Positions 19,497 to 27,582 are shown, counted from the stretch's first letter. The stretch: 64,000 nt of DNA from Hyphomicrobium sp. (GCA_030148425.1 JASBTM010000003.1:310001-374000); one strand, 5' to 3'. Translations and numbers: made by a program. Notes: a model not told the origin generated them from the letters alone.

Positions 19497-20777
19497 TCAC
19501 TTCCGCCCGACCAAGTACCACGATTGCTGCGGCCCCACGCCCTTGATCTCGATGGTGCCGCGTGGTTCGAGAATGAAAATCTTGTCCAGACTTTGAGCGC
19601 ACGTCGGGCAGATCGCAATCGATCCCGGGGTGCTCGACTGTTCGAGGCGGCTCGCGAGATTTACCGGATCTCCCCATACATCGTAGCTGAATTTGTTCTT
19701 GCCGATGATGCCAGCCATCATCGGCCCTGAAGCCATTCCGACACGGACGCTGATCGCGATGCTCTCTTCAGTGCTGATGCGCTGCACGGCTGCGACCATA
19801 TCGAGGCCCATGCTGGCAAGTGCTTCGACGTGGTCACGGCGCGGAATCGGAACGCCGGACGCCACCATATACGCGTCTCCGATCGTCTTGATTTTCTCGA
19901 CGCCGTGGCGATCGGCGAGCTCATCGAATGCGATGACGAGCCGATTGAGCAGCGCGACGGTTCTATCCGGTCCGAGAGAGCGTGCCATGCTGACGAAACC
20001 AGTGATGTCCGCGAACATGACGGACGCCTCCGAGAAGCCGTCGGCGATTGTCTCTCCGGGAGATTCCTTCAGTCGCTCGACGACGCTGTCGGGAAGGACG
20101 TTGCGCAGAACGGTTTCCGTTTCGGCTTTGGCGCGTTCGAACAGGCTGAAGGCATAATAAACGCAGGCGGCAATGAGGCCGAAGGTAGTGACCGCCGCCT
20201 GGACGTAGAGAGAATTTATCGTTTTGTCGTCGGCGCGAAACTGCGCGGCTTCCATCGGGAACGTGAACCACACGAACAGATGAAGGATCAGCGCCAGAGA
20301 TACGATTGTGAGGATGAGCCAAAATCGCCGCGCTTCGAAAATGACGAACGGCGCAGCGGCGGCGATGACATATTGCAGGGGCGCGCCGCCCATGCGCCCG
20401 AAAAAAGCTGTGAACGCGATCAGTGCGGAGAACTCCGCAACGACCAGGAGAAGCCCGCCCGCGATCTCGTTATAGCGATGCATGAACGGGACAAGGGCGA
20501 CGATGAGTGCGACGGCTAAATTGATATAGACCGCGGGCTGCATTTCCTTCACGCCGGACGCCCAAAGCTGCGCGGCGTAGATGCAGGTCGTCACGACGAC
20601 GAGCGCGGAGAACACGTTGACGATCTTGAGGCGGCGGCGAATGTCTGGCGGATAGCCCTCGATGCCGAGGTTCGCGATGCCGCGTATGAATCCGCGAAAG
20701 CCTTCAAACGCGCGTCTGGGCCAAGCGGCAAACGTGGCCGGCCGAGCATTTTCCTTTTGCCGATCAGAGATCGTCAT
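19497..20777 (-). CDS. Membrane adenylate/guanylate cyclase (class III)
   Basis: A 426-residue class III nucleotide cyclase. An N-terminal domain of about six TM helices (~45-215) is followed by a cytosolic catalytic domain (~235-410). The two metal-binding Asp motifs are visible in MFADITGFVSMA and KIKTIGDAYMVASG. The dimer-interface strand VGMASGPMMAGIIGKNKFSYDVWGD (its core) and NLASRLEQ are also present. The neighbouring Crp-family gene, 31 nt upstream on the same strand, favours cAMP as product, though substrate choice (ATP or GTP) is not proven from these motifs. Confidence 0.93.
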   Translation of the reverse strand: MTISDRQKENARPATFAAWPRRAFEGFRGFIRGIANLGIEGYPPDIRRRLKIVNVFSALVVVTTCIYAAQLWASGVKEMQPAVYINLAVALIVALVPFMHRYNEIAGGLLLVVAEFSALIAFTAFFGRMGGAPLQYVIAAAAPFVIFEARRFWLILTIVSLALILHLFVWFTFPMEAAQFRADDKTINSLYVQAAVTTFGLIAACVYYAFSLFERAKAETETVLRNVLPDSVVERLKESPGETIADGFSEASVMFADITGFVSMARSLGPDRTVALLNRLVIAFDELADRHGVEKIKTIGDAYMVASGVPIPRRDHVEALASMGLDMVAAVQRISTEESIAISVRVGMASGPMMAGIIGKNKFSYDVWGDPVNLASRLEQSSTPGSIAICPTCAQSLDKIFILEPRGTIEIKGVGPQQSWYLVGRK

Positions 20778-20808
20778 ATGATTGCCCCGGCGAATGGTGC
20801 GACAGGGA

Positions 20809-21537
20809 CTATTCCTTATCGTCGAGACGGCCGATGCCGCTCAATGCCGCAATATTGCATACGACTTGCTGGCCACGGCGCTCAATGGCGCCTTCCGATT
20901 CAAGCATGCCAAGGGCCGCGTTGACCTTCGGGCGGCTGGCGCCGACGAGCAGGGCAAGCTCGCTTTGCGAAATGGGAAGTGGAAGGGAGACAGTCTCGGC
21001 CTTGCCGTTTGGGTCTTTTTGGCGAACGGCGGCCAGAAAGAAGCGTGCGAGTCGGGCCTCAATTGGATGCAGCGCAATGGCCTCAAGCTGTTCGTCGGCA
21101 TCGCGTAGGCGGCCCGCAAGAAAGCGCACCGCGGCTTCACCAACGGCGGGCTGCGTGCCGAGCAGGCGCAGGAACGCGGCTTTGGAGAGCATCAACGTTT
21201 CGACCTTGTTCACGGCCGTGGCGTCGGCGGAGCGGGGACGGCCATCGAAGACGGCCAGCTCTCCGAAAATCGAAGGCGCTTCCACGTGGGCGAAGGATAA
21301 TTCCCGGCCGTCGGAGGTCAGCACCGATAGCCGGACGCGGCCTTTGGTAACAATGTGAAGCTCGGAGCCTGTCTGGCCGCGCGAAAAGATGATCTGGCCG
21401 GGCTCGTAGGCCGATTCTCTCAGTTCGTGGGCAACGGCTTTTCGGCTCCCCTCGTCGAGCGAGCCGAAAAGGGGCGTCCGGCCGAGAATGTCTGCTGGGT
21501 CTGGTTTCAGAGCCATTGCCGCCATCAATTCTGTCAA
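20809..21537 (-). CDS. Crp/Fnr family regulator with cAMP-type binding pocket
   Basis: A 242-residue Crp-like regulator. The N-terminal cyclic-nucleotide-binding beta barrel (~20-135) contains the phosphate-binding cassette FGELAVFDGRPRSADATA. Its Glu and the RSA triad are the residues that hold cAMP in Crp. A dimer helix and a C-terminal winged helix follow (SQSELALLVGASRPKVNAALGML). No FNR-type cysteines are present. It is first of a two-gene unit with the cyclase gene, suggesting a producer/receptor pair. A few Met codons compete near the start; the first gives the longest product. Confidence 0.9.
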   Translation of the reverse strand: MTELMAAMALKPDPADILGRTPLFGSLDEGSRKAVAHELRESAYEPGQIIFSRGQTGSELHIVTKGRVRLSVLTSDGRELSFAHVEAPSIFGELAVFDGRPRSADATAVNKVETLMLSKAAFLRLLGTQPAVGEAAVRFLAGRLRDADEQLEAIALHPIEARLARFFLAAVRQKDPNGKAETVSLPLPISQSELALLVGASRPKVNAALGMLESEGAIERRGQQVVCNIAALSGIGRLDDKE

Positions 21538-21657
21538 AGAATAGGCTATTCATGCCCTGTTTTGTTCGCGGCTGCAACGCGCGCGGGCTTGCTAACGGCG
21601 CAGTGCCTACGTCATTGTCCGGCAAGCCTAAGCCGGCATGCTTGTCCCCACGTGGTC

Positions 21658-22413
21658 ATGGTGATGATAACGACCCTTATGAGCAGTTTATTTCCCACAT
21701 TCGCCCGTTCGGACGCCCAGGGCCGTGAATCGCTGCGCCGCACCCTGGCGCGCGAACGTGCTGACACCAACGCCGGAATAGAGCGGCCGCAACTCGTTCT
21801 GGCGAGCGCCAGTCCTCGACGGGTCACGCTCCTCGCCCAGGTCGGGGTGACGCCGGACGCATTGCGGCCGGCCTCGATCGACGAGACGCCGAAGCGCGGA
21901 GAAATGCCGCGCGCGCTCGTCTCGCGGCTGGCGCGCGCCAAAGCCGAGGTGGCGCGCAATCAGATCGCCAACGACCGCGATCTTGCGGGCTCTTACATTC
22001 TGGCCGCCGATACGGTCGTTGCCATGGGGCGAAAAGTGCTGATGAAGCCCGCCCACATCGAAGAAGCCATGGCGTCGCTACAACTTCTTTCGGGGCGAAC
22101 TCATAAAGTTCAGACCTGTATTTGCTTGATTACGCCGGACGACCGCGTGCGCACGAAAATCGTCGATACGCGCGTGCGGTTTCGCTACATCAACAAGGCG
22201 GAACTCGAATCCTACATCGCCTCGCGCGAATGGCGGGGCAAGGCGGGCGGATATGCCATCCAGGGCCTTGCAGGCTGCTTTGTGCAGCGGCTCATTGGAT
22301 CTTATACGAATGTCGTCGGTTTGCCGCTGACTGAGGTTGTCGGACTCCTCAATTCGGAGAAGTTTCCGATCCAGTATAATTGGCTGAAGTACGCCGAAGT
22401 CGACCGCGATTGA
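21658..22413 (+). CDS. maf: Maf-like nucleotide pyrophosphatase
   Basis: Hydrolyses non-canonical or house-cleaning nucleoside triphosphates (Maf/HAM1 type). The core begins at PQLVLASASPRRVTLLAQVG and includes AADTVVAMGRKVLMKP, SGRTHKVQTCICL and GKAGGYAIQGLAGCFVQR (residues of each motif visible). From 21658 the product has 251 residues, so it carries a ~42-residue N-terminal extension compared with typical Maf proteins. ATG codons at 21664 and 21679 are alternative starts, and none has a clear ribosome site. yacG starts 8 nt after it, as in many Rhizobiales. Confidence 0.88.
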   Translation: MVMITTLMSSLFPTFARSDAQGRESLRRTLARERADTNAGIERPQLVLASASPRRVTLLAQVGVTPDALRPASIDETPKRGEMPRALVSRLARAKAEVARNQIANDRDLAGSYILAADTVVAMGRKVLMKPAHIEEAMASLQLLSGRTHKVQTCICLITPDDRVRTKIVDTRVRFRYINKAELESYIASREWRGKAGGYAIQGLAGCFVQRLIGSYTNVVGLPLTEVVGLLNSEKFPIQYNWLKYAEVDRD

Positions 22414-22421
22414 GTTTCGAT

Positions 22422-22652
22422 ATGTCTTCCTCTTCTTCGTCCGCTGGCGGCAAACCGCTGCGATGCCCGATTTGCCGGAAAGAAGCCGTCGATGCCTACC
22501 GGCCGTTTTGTTCCAAACGCTGCGCGGACATCGATCTCGCCAAGTGGTTCTCGGGCAGCTACGCGGTTGCGGGCCGGGAGGAGGACGAAGGCGACAGCGC
22601 CGCGTCTGCCGATAGCGGGAGACGGCCGGACGGCGATGACGATGATGCGTGA
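22422..22652 (+). CDS. yacG: DNA gyrase inhibitor YacG, zinc finger protein
   Basis: A 76-residue zinc protein that binds GyrB and inhibits gyrase in E. coli. The treble-clef motif CPICRKEAVDAYRPFCSKRC (C-x2-C-x12-C-x3-C) is complete and is followed by the family sequence ADIDLAKWFSGSYAV. The tail is acidic and Asp/Glu-rich. The start at 22422 (MSSSSSSAGG) follows the maf stop by 8 nt. A longer reading would begin inside maf. Typical partner: maf. Confidence 0.92.
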   Translation: MSSSSSSAGGKPLRCPICRKEAVDAYRPFCSKRCADIDLAKWFSGSYAVAGREEDEGDSAASADSGRRPDGDDDDA

Positions 22653-22742
22653 AATTGCGGTGCGCTAGGCGCTTGCATACCGCTGATCGCCCCCCTATAA
22701 GGACCGCCTTACGTCGTTCGGGGCTCAGCGCCGCGGAGGCAG

Positions 22743-22818
22743 GCCCAGGTAGCTCAGTTGGTAGAGCATGCGACTGAAAATCGCAGTGTCGGCAGTTCAA
22801 TTCTGCCCCTGGGCACCA
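22743..22818 (+). tRNA. tRNA-Phe (anticodon GAA)
   Basis: A 76-nt cloverleaf with acceptor GCCCAGG/CCTGGGC, a D-arm with AGCTCAGTTGGTAGAGC, the anticodon stem TGCGA with loop CTGAAAA (anticodon GAA), a T-arm with CAGTTCAATTCTG, discriminator A and an encoded CCA (22816-22818). It follows yacG by 90 nt. Confidence 0.97.
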
Positions 22819-22897
22819 TTTGCCCAACATTTCCCGCAGTAAAAAAAACTTCGCCTGATTAGGACCTAGGTTCGGCTGCGCCGTCGCGTGGGCCTTG

Positions 22898-22930
22898 AAA
22901 AAAGAAAGCCCGCCGGGGGGACGGCGGGCT
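22898..22930 (-). terminator. Rho-independent terminator of small secreted protein gene
   Basis: On the minus strand an 8-bp stem (AGCCCGCC/GGCGGGCT, 8-nt loop) is followed at once by TTTCTTTTTT. It lies 33 nt after the stop of the small secreted protein gene. This is a strong intrinsic terminator. Confidence 0.88.
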
Positions 22931-22963
22931 TCTGCGAAAGAAAGTCCAGGTACGTGTCAGTGG

Positions 22964-23242
22964 TTAGTGAGGGATCTGCTCGTACTGGAGGCGGACGAGT
23001 GACTCGTCATGGCCGCGCGATGCGGAAGCATCGACATCCGGGCGTGCAGAATTACCGAACTGATCGACTTCCTGCTGTGTAACCGAGGTCTCCGAGCCGC
23101 TCGTCGAGCCGCTGTAGCTCGGCACTGCGCGGTCGCTGATCTGGTTAGCTTCGAGAGCCGGAAGAGATTCTGCGTTTGCCTGAGCGCCGGAGAGTGCCAG
23201 GACGCCCGAAACGATAGCGAGTGAGAGGATCTTCATAGACAT
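22964..23242 (-). CDS. Small secreted protein of unknown function
   Basis: A 92-residue protein from ATG 23242, which has GGGAG 8 nt before it. Residues 1-24 form a clear Sec signal peptide (MKILSLAIVSGVLALSGAQANA core, cleavage likely after ANA). The mature ~68 residues are Ser/Glu/Gln-rich and contain SYSGSTSGSETSVTQQEVDQ, with no cysteines or recognisable domain. The dedicated strong terminator and good ribosome site suggest a well-expressed single gene. It is divergent from the oxalate decarboxylase-like gene. Function unknown. Confidence 0.75.
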   Translation of the reverse strand: MSMKILSLAIVSGVLALSGAQANAESLPALEANQISDRAVPSYSGSTSGSETSVTQQEVDQFGNSARPDVDASASRGHDESLVRLQYEQIPH

Positions 23243-23669
23243 TGCTTTAACTCCCAAAAAGGAACTGGTTTGCTTTTCTGACTGCCTCGCGGTCCTTGCG
23301 GGCTGTGTAAGCAGCTGGGAGTAATTTGATCCGTGTGCCGTCCGATCTCTATCGCACGTTGGGTCGTCGGAGAGGCACCAAGGCGTTAGCGGTCGAGACC
23401 ATGGTCGCGGGGTATTATACGTCGGTATAATCAGCGGGCGTCATTTCGGCAGCCGCGGTCTGCGCTCTATAGAAAAGCCGTCCCATAAGGCGTGATTACC
23501 GCTTAACCGCGCCGCTTTTATTTTTTTGAGATGGCGTGTGCGCTTTCGCAATGGCGCTGCATTTCAGAAAGAACGACCTCTTCCGCCCAACTACGTTCGC
23601 CGCGCTTTCGATCCGCGGTCTTGGACTTCGTCCGCTGTGGGTATGGTCATGCGAATAGGAGACGAGCAA
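23243..23669. other. Divergent intergenic region (secreted protein / bicupin gene)
   Basis: About 430 bp holding the promoters of both flanking genes. It contains the inverted repeat at 23414-23431. An open frame enters the bicupin gene from 23526, but the good ribosome site and Tat signal start only at 23670. No RNA gene is recognised. Confidence 0.5.
23414..23431. promoter_or_regulatory. Inverted repeat, candidate operator
   Basis: ATTATAC-GTCG-GTATAAT is a perfect 7-bp inverted repeat in the divergent spacer between the small secreted protein gene and the bicupin gene. AT-rich dyads of this size are typical of dimeric repressor sites. The cognate regulator is unknown. Confidence 0.5.
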
Positions 23670-24929
23670 ATGGAAGATCTTTCTCGCCGCAACATGCTTG
23701 CCATTGCGGCTGCGACTGGAACGCTTGCGGCTTCGACGGCTGCGCGGGCGGCATCGTTCGGCAATCCCGATCAGCCTGCGGAAGGCGCGATCAACGCTAA
23801 TCCCAAGGCGCTTTCGGACCCCGGTCCGAAGAACCCCATTATCAATAGTCAGTTTCCGTCTTTCGATAGTCCCCCTCCGACGGACGTCGGCGGCATGCCG
23901 CTGTTCTGGGGCTCGTTCAACAACGCAGCAAAGCGCATTCAGAACGGCGGCTGGGCACGGCAGCTAACGCAAGCGGATTTCGCGATTTCGGAAGCGGTTT
24001 CGGGCGTCAACATGCGGCTCGGACCAGGCGGCGTGCGCGAGATGCACTGGCACCTGGCCGCCGAGTGGGCGATCATGACGAACGGCCGCTGCCGCGTCAC
24101 AGTTCTCGATCCGCAGGGGCGCGCCTACGTCGATGATGTCGGTCCGGGAGACCTTTGGTATTTTCCGGCGGGCTATCCGCATTCGCTGCAGGGCCTCGGG
24201 CCGGACGGCTGCGAGTTCGTGATCGTTTTCGATGAAGGACATCAGTCGGAATACAACACGCTGCTCGTCACGGATTGGTTCGCACATACGCCGCCGGATG
24301 TGCTTGCCGCGAACTTCGGCGTTTCGAAAGATGTCTTCAAGAACATCCCACTTCAGGATCTCTGGATCTTTCAAGGCAAGGAGCCGGGTCCGCTCGCCGA
24401 TGATCAGGCGGCGGTTGCTTCGGGTGGCACCCCGCCAAATCCGTTCACCTATAAGCTCGGATCTTCGACGCCGATCAAAGCGAACGCCAATGGCGAGCTT
24501 CGTCTCGCGGACAGCTCGGTTTTCAAGGTGTCGAAGACGATTGCAGCGGCGATCGAAATTCTGAAGCCCGGCGCGATCCGGGAAATGCATTGGCACCCGA
24601 ACGCCGACGAGTGGCAGTACTGGATCGAAGGCGAGGGGCGCATGACGGTGTTCGATGCAGGTCCTCGCGCGGAGACGGCGGATTTCAAGCCGGGCGATGT
24701 CGGTTACGTCAAGAAGAGTCAGGGGCACGTCATACAGAATGTCGGCAAGACGGATCTTAAGTTTCTCGCCGTGTTCAAAGTGCCGGACTATCAGGAGATC
24801 AGTCTCTCGGATTGGATCACGCACACGCCGCCGGCGCTCGTAGCCCAACACCTCAAGGTCAGCGTCGAGGATATCGCCACGTTTCCGAGCAATTCTCCGG
24901 GCATCGTGGCGGGCAAGGTCCCGGGCTGA
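23670..24929 (+). CDS. oxdC: Tat-exported bicupin, oxalate decarboxylase family
   Basis: A Mn-dependent two-cupin enzyme predicted to convert oxalate to formate and CO2 outside the cytoplasm. The start at 23670 has AGGAGA 7 nt upstream. Residues 4-28 hold a twin-arginine signal (LSRRNMLAIAAATGTLAAS). Both cupin metal sites are intact: REMHWHLAAEW (H126, H128, E132, with H171) and REMHWHPNADEW (H307, H309, E314). In the N-terminal site the catalytic lid, SENST in Bacillus OxdC, reads SEYNT (193-197), so the catalytic Glu is kept but the next residues differ. Length 419. Oxalate oxidase activity is an alternative. Confidence 0.88.
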   Translation: MEDLSRRNMLAIAAATGTLAASTAARAASFGNPDQPAEGAINANPKALSDPGPKNPIINSQFPSFDSPPPTDVGGMPLFWGSFNNAAKRIQNGGWARQLTQADFAISEAVSGVNMRLGPGGVREMHWHLAAEWAIMTNGRCRVTVLDPQGRAYVDDVGPGDLWYFPAGYPHSLQGLGPDGCEFVIVFDEGHQSEYNTLLVTDWFAHTPPDVLAANFGVSKDVFKNIPLQDLWIFQGKEPGPLADDQAAVASGGTPPNPFTYKLGSSTPIKANANGELRLADSSVFKVSKTIAAAIEILKPGAIREMHWHPNADEWQYWIEGEGRMTVFDAGPRAETADFKPGDVGYVKKSQGHVIQNVGKTDLKFLAVFKVPDYQEISLSDWITHTPPALVAQHLKVSVEDIATFPSNSPGIVAGKVPG

Positions 24930-24965
24930 GTTTGCGATCGATAGAGATAATTGATTGGACGATAA

Positions 24966-24998
24966 CCGCCCGAGGTTTCAAGGCCTCGGGCGGCTTTC
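24966..24998 (+). terminator. Terminator after bicupin gene
   Basis: A perfect 10-bp stem CCGCCCGAGG/CCTCGGGCGG with an 8-nt loop, then CTTTC, begins 37 nt after the bicupin stop codon. The T-run is short, but the stem is strong. Confidence 0.75.
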
Positions 24999-25133
24999 AC
25001 CGCCCAGCAGTTGCGTGCGGCCAGAGGCCACTTGTAATGTTAAAGCGGGATCATAGCGTGCCTGCGCGACTGATTGGCACCGCAGCGCGAAAGCTGGATC
25101 GATGGTGCGGTTTCCGAGTTCTCCACACAATCG

Positions 25134-25165
25134 AAAGGATTCGTTCGCCGGAGGCGCAATCCTTT
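25134..25165. repeat. Nested inverted repeat upstream of TPR gene
   Basis: AAAGGATT and AATCCTTT (8 bp) enclose a second small stem, CGCC-GGA-GGCG. The element lies ~140 nt before the TPR gene in the 378-bp gap after the bicupin gene. It may be a leader structure or operator; the rest of that gap (24999-25307) shows no gene. Confidence 0.45.
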
Positions 25166-25307
25166 ATGGAATTTTCATTCAGGCCGCGCGATGCTGTGGG
25201 TGGCCCCACGTGCGAACACGTTCGGCGGGAGGCTGCATCGATGGCGAAAATAGTTTCGGCCGCTTTTCGATCCGAAAGTCCGGCCATGAGTAGCAGGGCC
25301 TAGCTTC

Positions 25308-25829
25308 GTGAAACTGTCTGTCTATTCAGTTCTGTTCGTGTTGGCGGTGGTTCCAGCCTCGGCTCATGCCGACTCGGTGATGGACTGCAACGACGACTCG
25401 GATCCGGCGCGGCAAATTCGGGGCTGCACGACCGTTATCGGGCGGACGATGCTCGGCGACCCCCTGTCGACGGCATACATGAACAGGGGCATCGCCTACG
25501 CGCAGCGCAATGACCTGAAGAAAGCGATTGCGGACTTCACCTCGTCCATCAACGCCAATCCGGCAAATAATTTCGCCTATTACAACCGGGGCAACGTCTA
25601 TCTCGACCTCGGTAAGCCGAAGCAAGCGGCTGCGGACTATTCAAAAGCGATTGAACTCGCTCCGGATATGTCGCCGGCCTTCCTCAATCGTGGGCTCGCC
25701 AACGAGATGATGGGCGAGCGGACCGCAAGCATCGCGGATTTCCGGGCTGCGCTCGCCTTGGAGCCCACCCTTTATGCGGCGTCGGAAGGCCTGAAGCGGC
25801 TCGGCGCAGTGGCCGAAGTCGGCGAGTAA
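25308..25829 (+). CDS. Exported TPR repeat protein
   Basis: A 173-residue protein, read from a GTG start, with a Sec signal peptide (MKLSVYSVLFVLAVVPASAHA). Two short-spaced cysteines (MDCNDDSDPARQIRGC) follow. About three TPR units occupy residues ~55-160, seen in AYMNRGIAYAQRNDLKKAIADF, AYYNRGNVYLDLGKPKQAAADY and AFLNRGLANEMMGERTASIADF (cores). It probably acts in the periplasm as a protein-protein interaction module. The partner is unknown. No convincing ribosome site precedes the GTG, so the exact start is uncertain, but the signal peptide supports it. Confidence 0.8.
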   Translation: MKLSVYSVLFVLAVVPASAHADSVMDCNDDSDPARQIRGCTTVIGRTMLGDPLSTAYMNRGIAYAQRNDLKKAIADFTSSINANPANNFAYYNRGNVYLDLGKPKQAAADYSKAIELAPDMSPAFLNRGLANEMMGERTASIADFRAALALEPTLYAASEGLKRLGAVAEVGE

Positions 25830-25868
25830 CTCACGACCAAGGCATTGTTATCGCGATATTTTTCGCTG

Positions 25869-25892
25869 TTACAAACTATTACAATCCGTTAC
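25869..25892. promoter_or_regulatory. Three TTAC direct repeats at 10-bp spacing
   Basis: TTAC occurs at 25869, 25879 and 25889, exactly one helical turn apart, about 80 bp before the Fnr-type regulator gene. Same-face repetition is typical of cooperative binding by a regulator. It does not resemble an FNR box (TTGAT-N4-ATCAA). Confidence 0.45.
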
Positions 25893-25903
25893 CACACGCG
25901 CAT

Positions 25904-25925
25904 AACGGGCGGACGAACGCCCGTT
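25904..25925. terminator. Hairpin between TPR and Fnr-type regulator genes
   Basis: AACGGGC/GCCCGTT, 7 bp with an 8-nt loop, lies 75 nt after the TPR stop. No clear T-run follows, so this may be a weak terminator or part of the regulator leader. Confidence 0.35.
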
Positions 25926-25971
25926 AGTTCTCCTGGCATACCGCGGAAACGGGAAACGCAGGAGGACGGAC

Positions 25972-26673
25972 ATGCTGGGTGCTTCGCAGGCCATCGAGGC
26001 TAACGTATACGGTGGTGCTCATATCTCGGCATCGGCGGCTCTCGCTTCGAGCGAGCCTTCCGTCGACCGTTTCGAACGGGGAACCATCCGCCGTATCGAG
26101 GCGAAGGAACACGTTTTCTGTGACGGCGATCCCCGCACTCATGTTTTCCGCATCGAAGAGGGCGTGATCGCGCTTTCGAAGCTTCTCGGCGACGGCCGGC
26201 GGCAGATTATCGAATTTGCTTACCCAGGCGATTATATCGGCCTCGGAACGCTGCGCGAGCACATCTTCGACGCCCAGGCGACATGCGCCGCCAAGGTTCG
26301 CTGCCTGTCTGCAGCGGCCCTGGAGCAGGAAGCCTCCCGCGACGCGGGATTAGCCCTTCGCCTCTATAAGGCGGTTTCGGCCGAGCTTGCCGCGACACGG
26401 GCCCTGCTGGTGTCGGTCGGTCAGCAAAGCGCCATGGAACGCCTTGCCGGGTTTCTTCTCAGCCTCTCGGCCCGGACCGCGAACCCCGGCGACGAGACCG
26501 TTGTAAAGCTTCCGATGCGCCGTTCCGACATCGCTGATCTCCTCGGTCTGACCATCGAAACGGTCAGCCGGACGATTACGAAGCTCCGGACCATGCATGT
26601 GATCGATGTCGTTCGCGGCACCGAGGTTCATATTCTCGACATTGAACGGCTGACGGAACTGGCCGGTCAGTAA
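25972..26673 (+). CDS. Crp/Fnr family regulator, FixK-like
   Basis: A 233-residue regulator with a strong GGAGG ribosome site. The cyclic-nucleotide-like sensor barrel covers ~35-145. The C-terminal winged helix has the FNR/FixK recognition helix signature MRRSDIADLLGLTIETVSRTITKL (core ETVSR), which predicts binding to TTGAT-N4-ATCAA sites. The N-terminal cysteine cluster of oxygen-sensing FNR is absent; the three cysteines present are scattered. It therefore looks like a FixK-type relay whose input comes from its own transcription. No fix or denitrification genes are in the window. Confidence 0.88.
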   Translation: MLGASQAIEANVYGGAHISASAALASSEPSVDRFERGTIRRIEAKEHVFCDGDPRTHVFRIEEGVIALSKLLGDGRRQIIEFAYPGDYIGLGTLREHIFDAQATCAAKVRCLSAAALEQEASRDAGLALRLYKAVSAELAATRALLVSVGQQSAMERLAGFLLSLSARTANPGDETVVKLPMRRSDIADLLGLTIETVSRTITKLRTMHVIDVVRGTEVHILDIERLTELAGQ

Positions 26674-26706
26674 AGTAAGACGCTCGCGGCGGCATGAGGG
26701 AGACGG

Positions 26707-27234
26707 TTAACCCTTCGGGGCGGTCTCCTGGGGCAACGCCGCCTTGGTCTCGATGAGTTCAGCAGCGGGCTCCGTGGCTTTCGCGGTGCGCGAGGATTTG
26801 AGGGATTTGATCAAGATCGCCACCAGAGGCAGGATGACGGAGCTGATCAAAGCTTCGCCTGCCGGATAGATGTAGGCGGCGCCCGCCGTCGGAGTGCTGA
26901 TATTCTGTTCGAGCGTCGCGATGGAAGACCGTCGCATCTCCATTGCGATCGAATAATCGCGGCCGGGACGCTGAAGGACCGCCAAGACGGCGATTATGCA
27001 CGCGACCAGGAAGCCGATGACGGCGACCAGAGCGGTTGCGCCGATCTGCCCCATGCTTTGTTCAAGAACCCAGTACAAGGCCAAGCCGAGCAGCACGAGG
27101 CTGATCGTTGCGAGCACGCAGGCAAGAACATAGAGCGCGCCCTTCCTGAAAATGTAGCGAAGGTAGCTGTCGGCGACGACGGCATCAGCCGATGCTAGCT
27201 TGTCGAGGTCGCGAGCGAGATTTGGAAGGTCCAC
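26707..27234 (-). CDS. Membrane protein of unknown function
   Basis: A 175-residue protein with two strong TM helices (ALYVLACVLATISLVLLGLA and TALVAVIGFLVACIIAVLAV) and a third hydrophobic stretch (LISSVILPLVAILI). A short soluble N-terminus and a charged, Ala/Glu-rich C-terminal tail flank them. The two-helix arrangement recalls holin-like superfamily proteins, but I cannot assign it. It is convergent with the FixK-like gene (33-bp gap). No partner genes indicate a function. Confidence 0.7.
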   Translation of the reverse strand: MDLPNLARDLDKLASADAVVADSYLRYIFRKGALYVLACVLATISLVLLGLALYWVLEQSMGQIGATALVAVIGFLVACIIAVLAVLQRPGRDYSIAMEMRRSSIATLEQNISTPTAGAAYIYPAGEALISSVILPLVAILIKSLKSSRTAKATEPAAELIETKAALPQETAPKG

Positions 27235-27378
27235 GAGGCGTCCACTCAGAGGCGTCGGCCGACAGGCAGGGCCGTCGACGTTTCAATGCGCCTCGATACT
27301 AGCAGGCCAGGATGAATTAGAGAACGCCGACGGTTAGTTTCCTTTACGAAAATGAAGGAAGCAGAGGCGCGAGACGTG

Positions 27379-27582
27379 TTACTCGGTTTTCGAGCTTTTG
27401 CCTTTGCTTTCGAACCAGTCGGAAATGGTTTCCCAGAATGCCGCAACGGCGACGACAACCGTGATCAGGAACAGCGCCACGACCATCTGAATGACACCGA
27501 AATTCACGGCGTCCGTCGCGACGAACCAGCCAGCGATGATGGCGGCGAAAAACATGATCGGGCGGAGAAGAAGGTTTACCAT
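27379..27582 (-). CDS. Small two-helix membrane protein
   Basis: A 67-residue protein: MVNLLLRPIMFFAAIIAGWF (TM1), a short link, then VIQMVVALFLITVVVAVAAF (TM2) and a charged cytosolic tail ending KGKSSKTE. No family is recognised. It lies 144 nt upstream of the larger membrane protein on the same strand, so the two may share a transcript. The compact hydrophobic pattern and normal codon use support a real gene. Confidence 0.6.
   Translation of the reverse strand: MVNLLLRPIMFFAAIIAGWFVATDAVNFGVIQMVVALFLITVVVAVAAFWETISDWFESKGKSSKTE

Noticed and set aside
24812..25303. 163-codon plus-strand frame across the bicupin 3' end and the following gap
   Set aside because: It starts inside the bicupin gene, crosses a strong terminator hairpin and has no family features.
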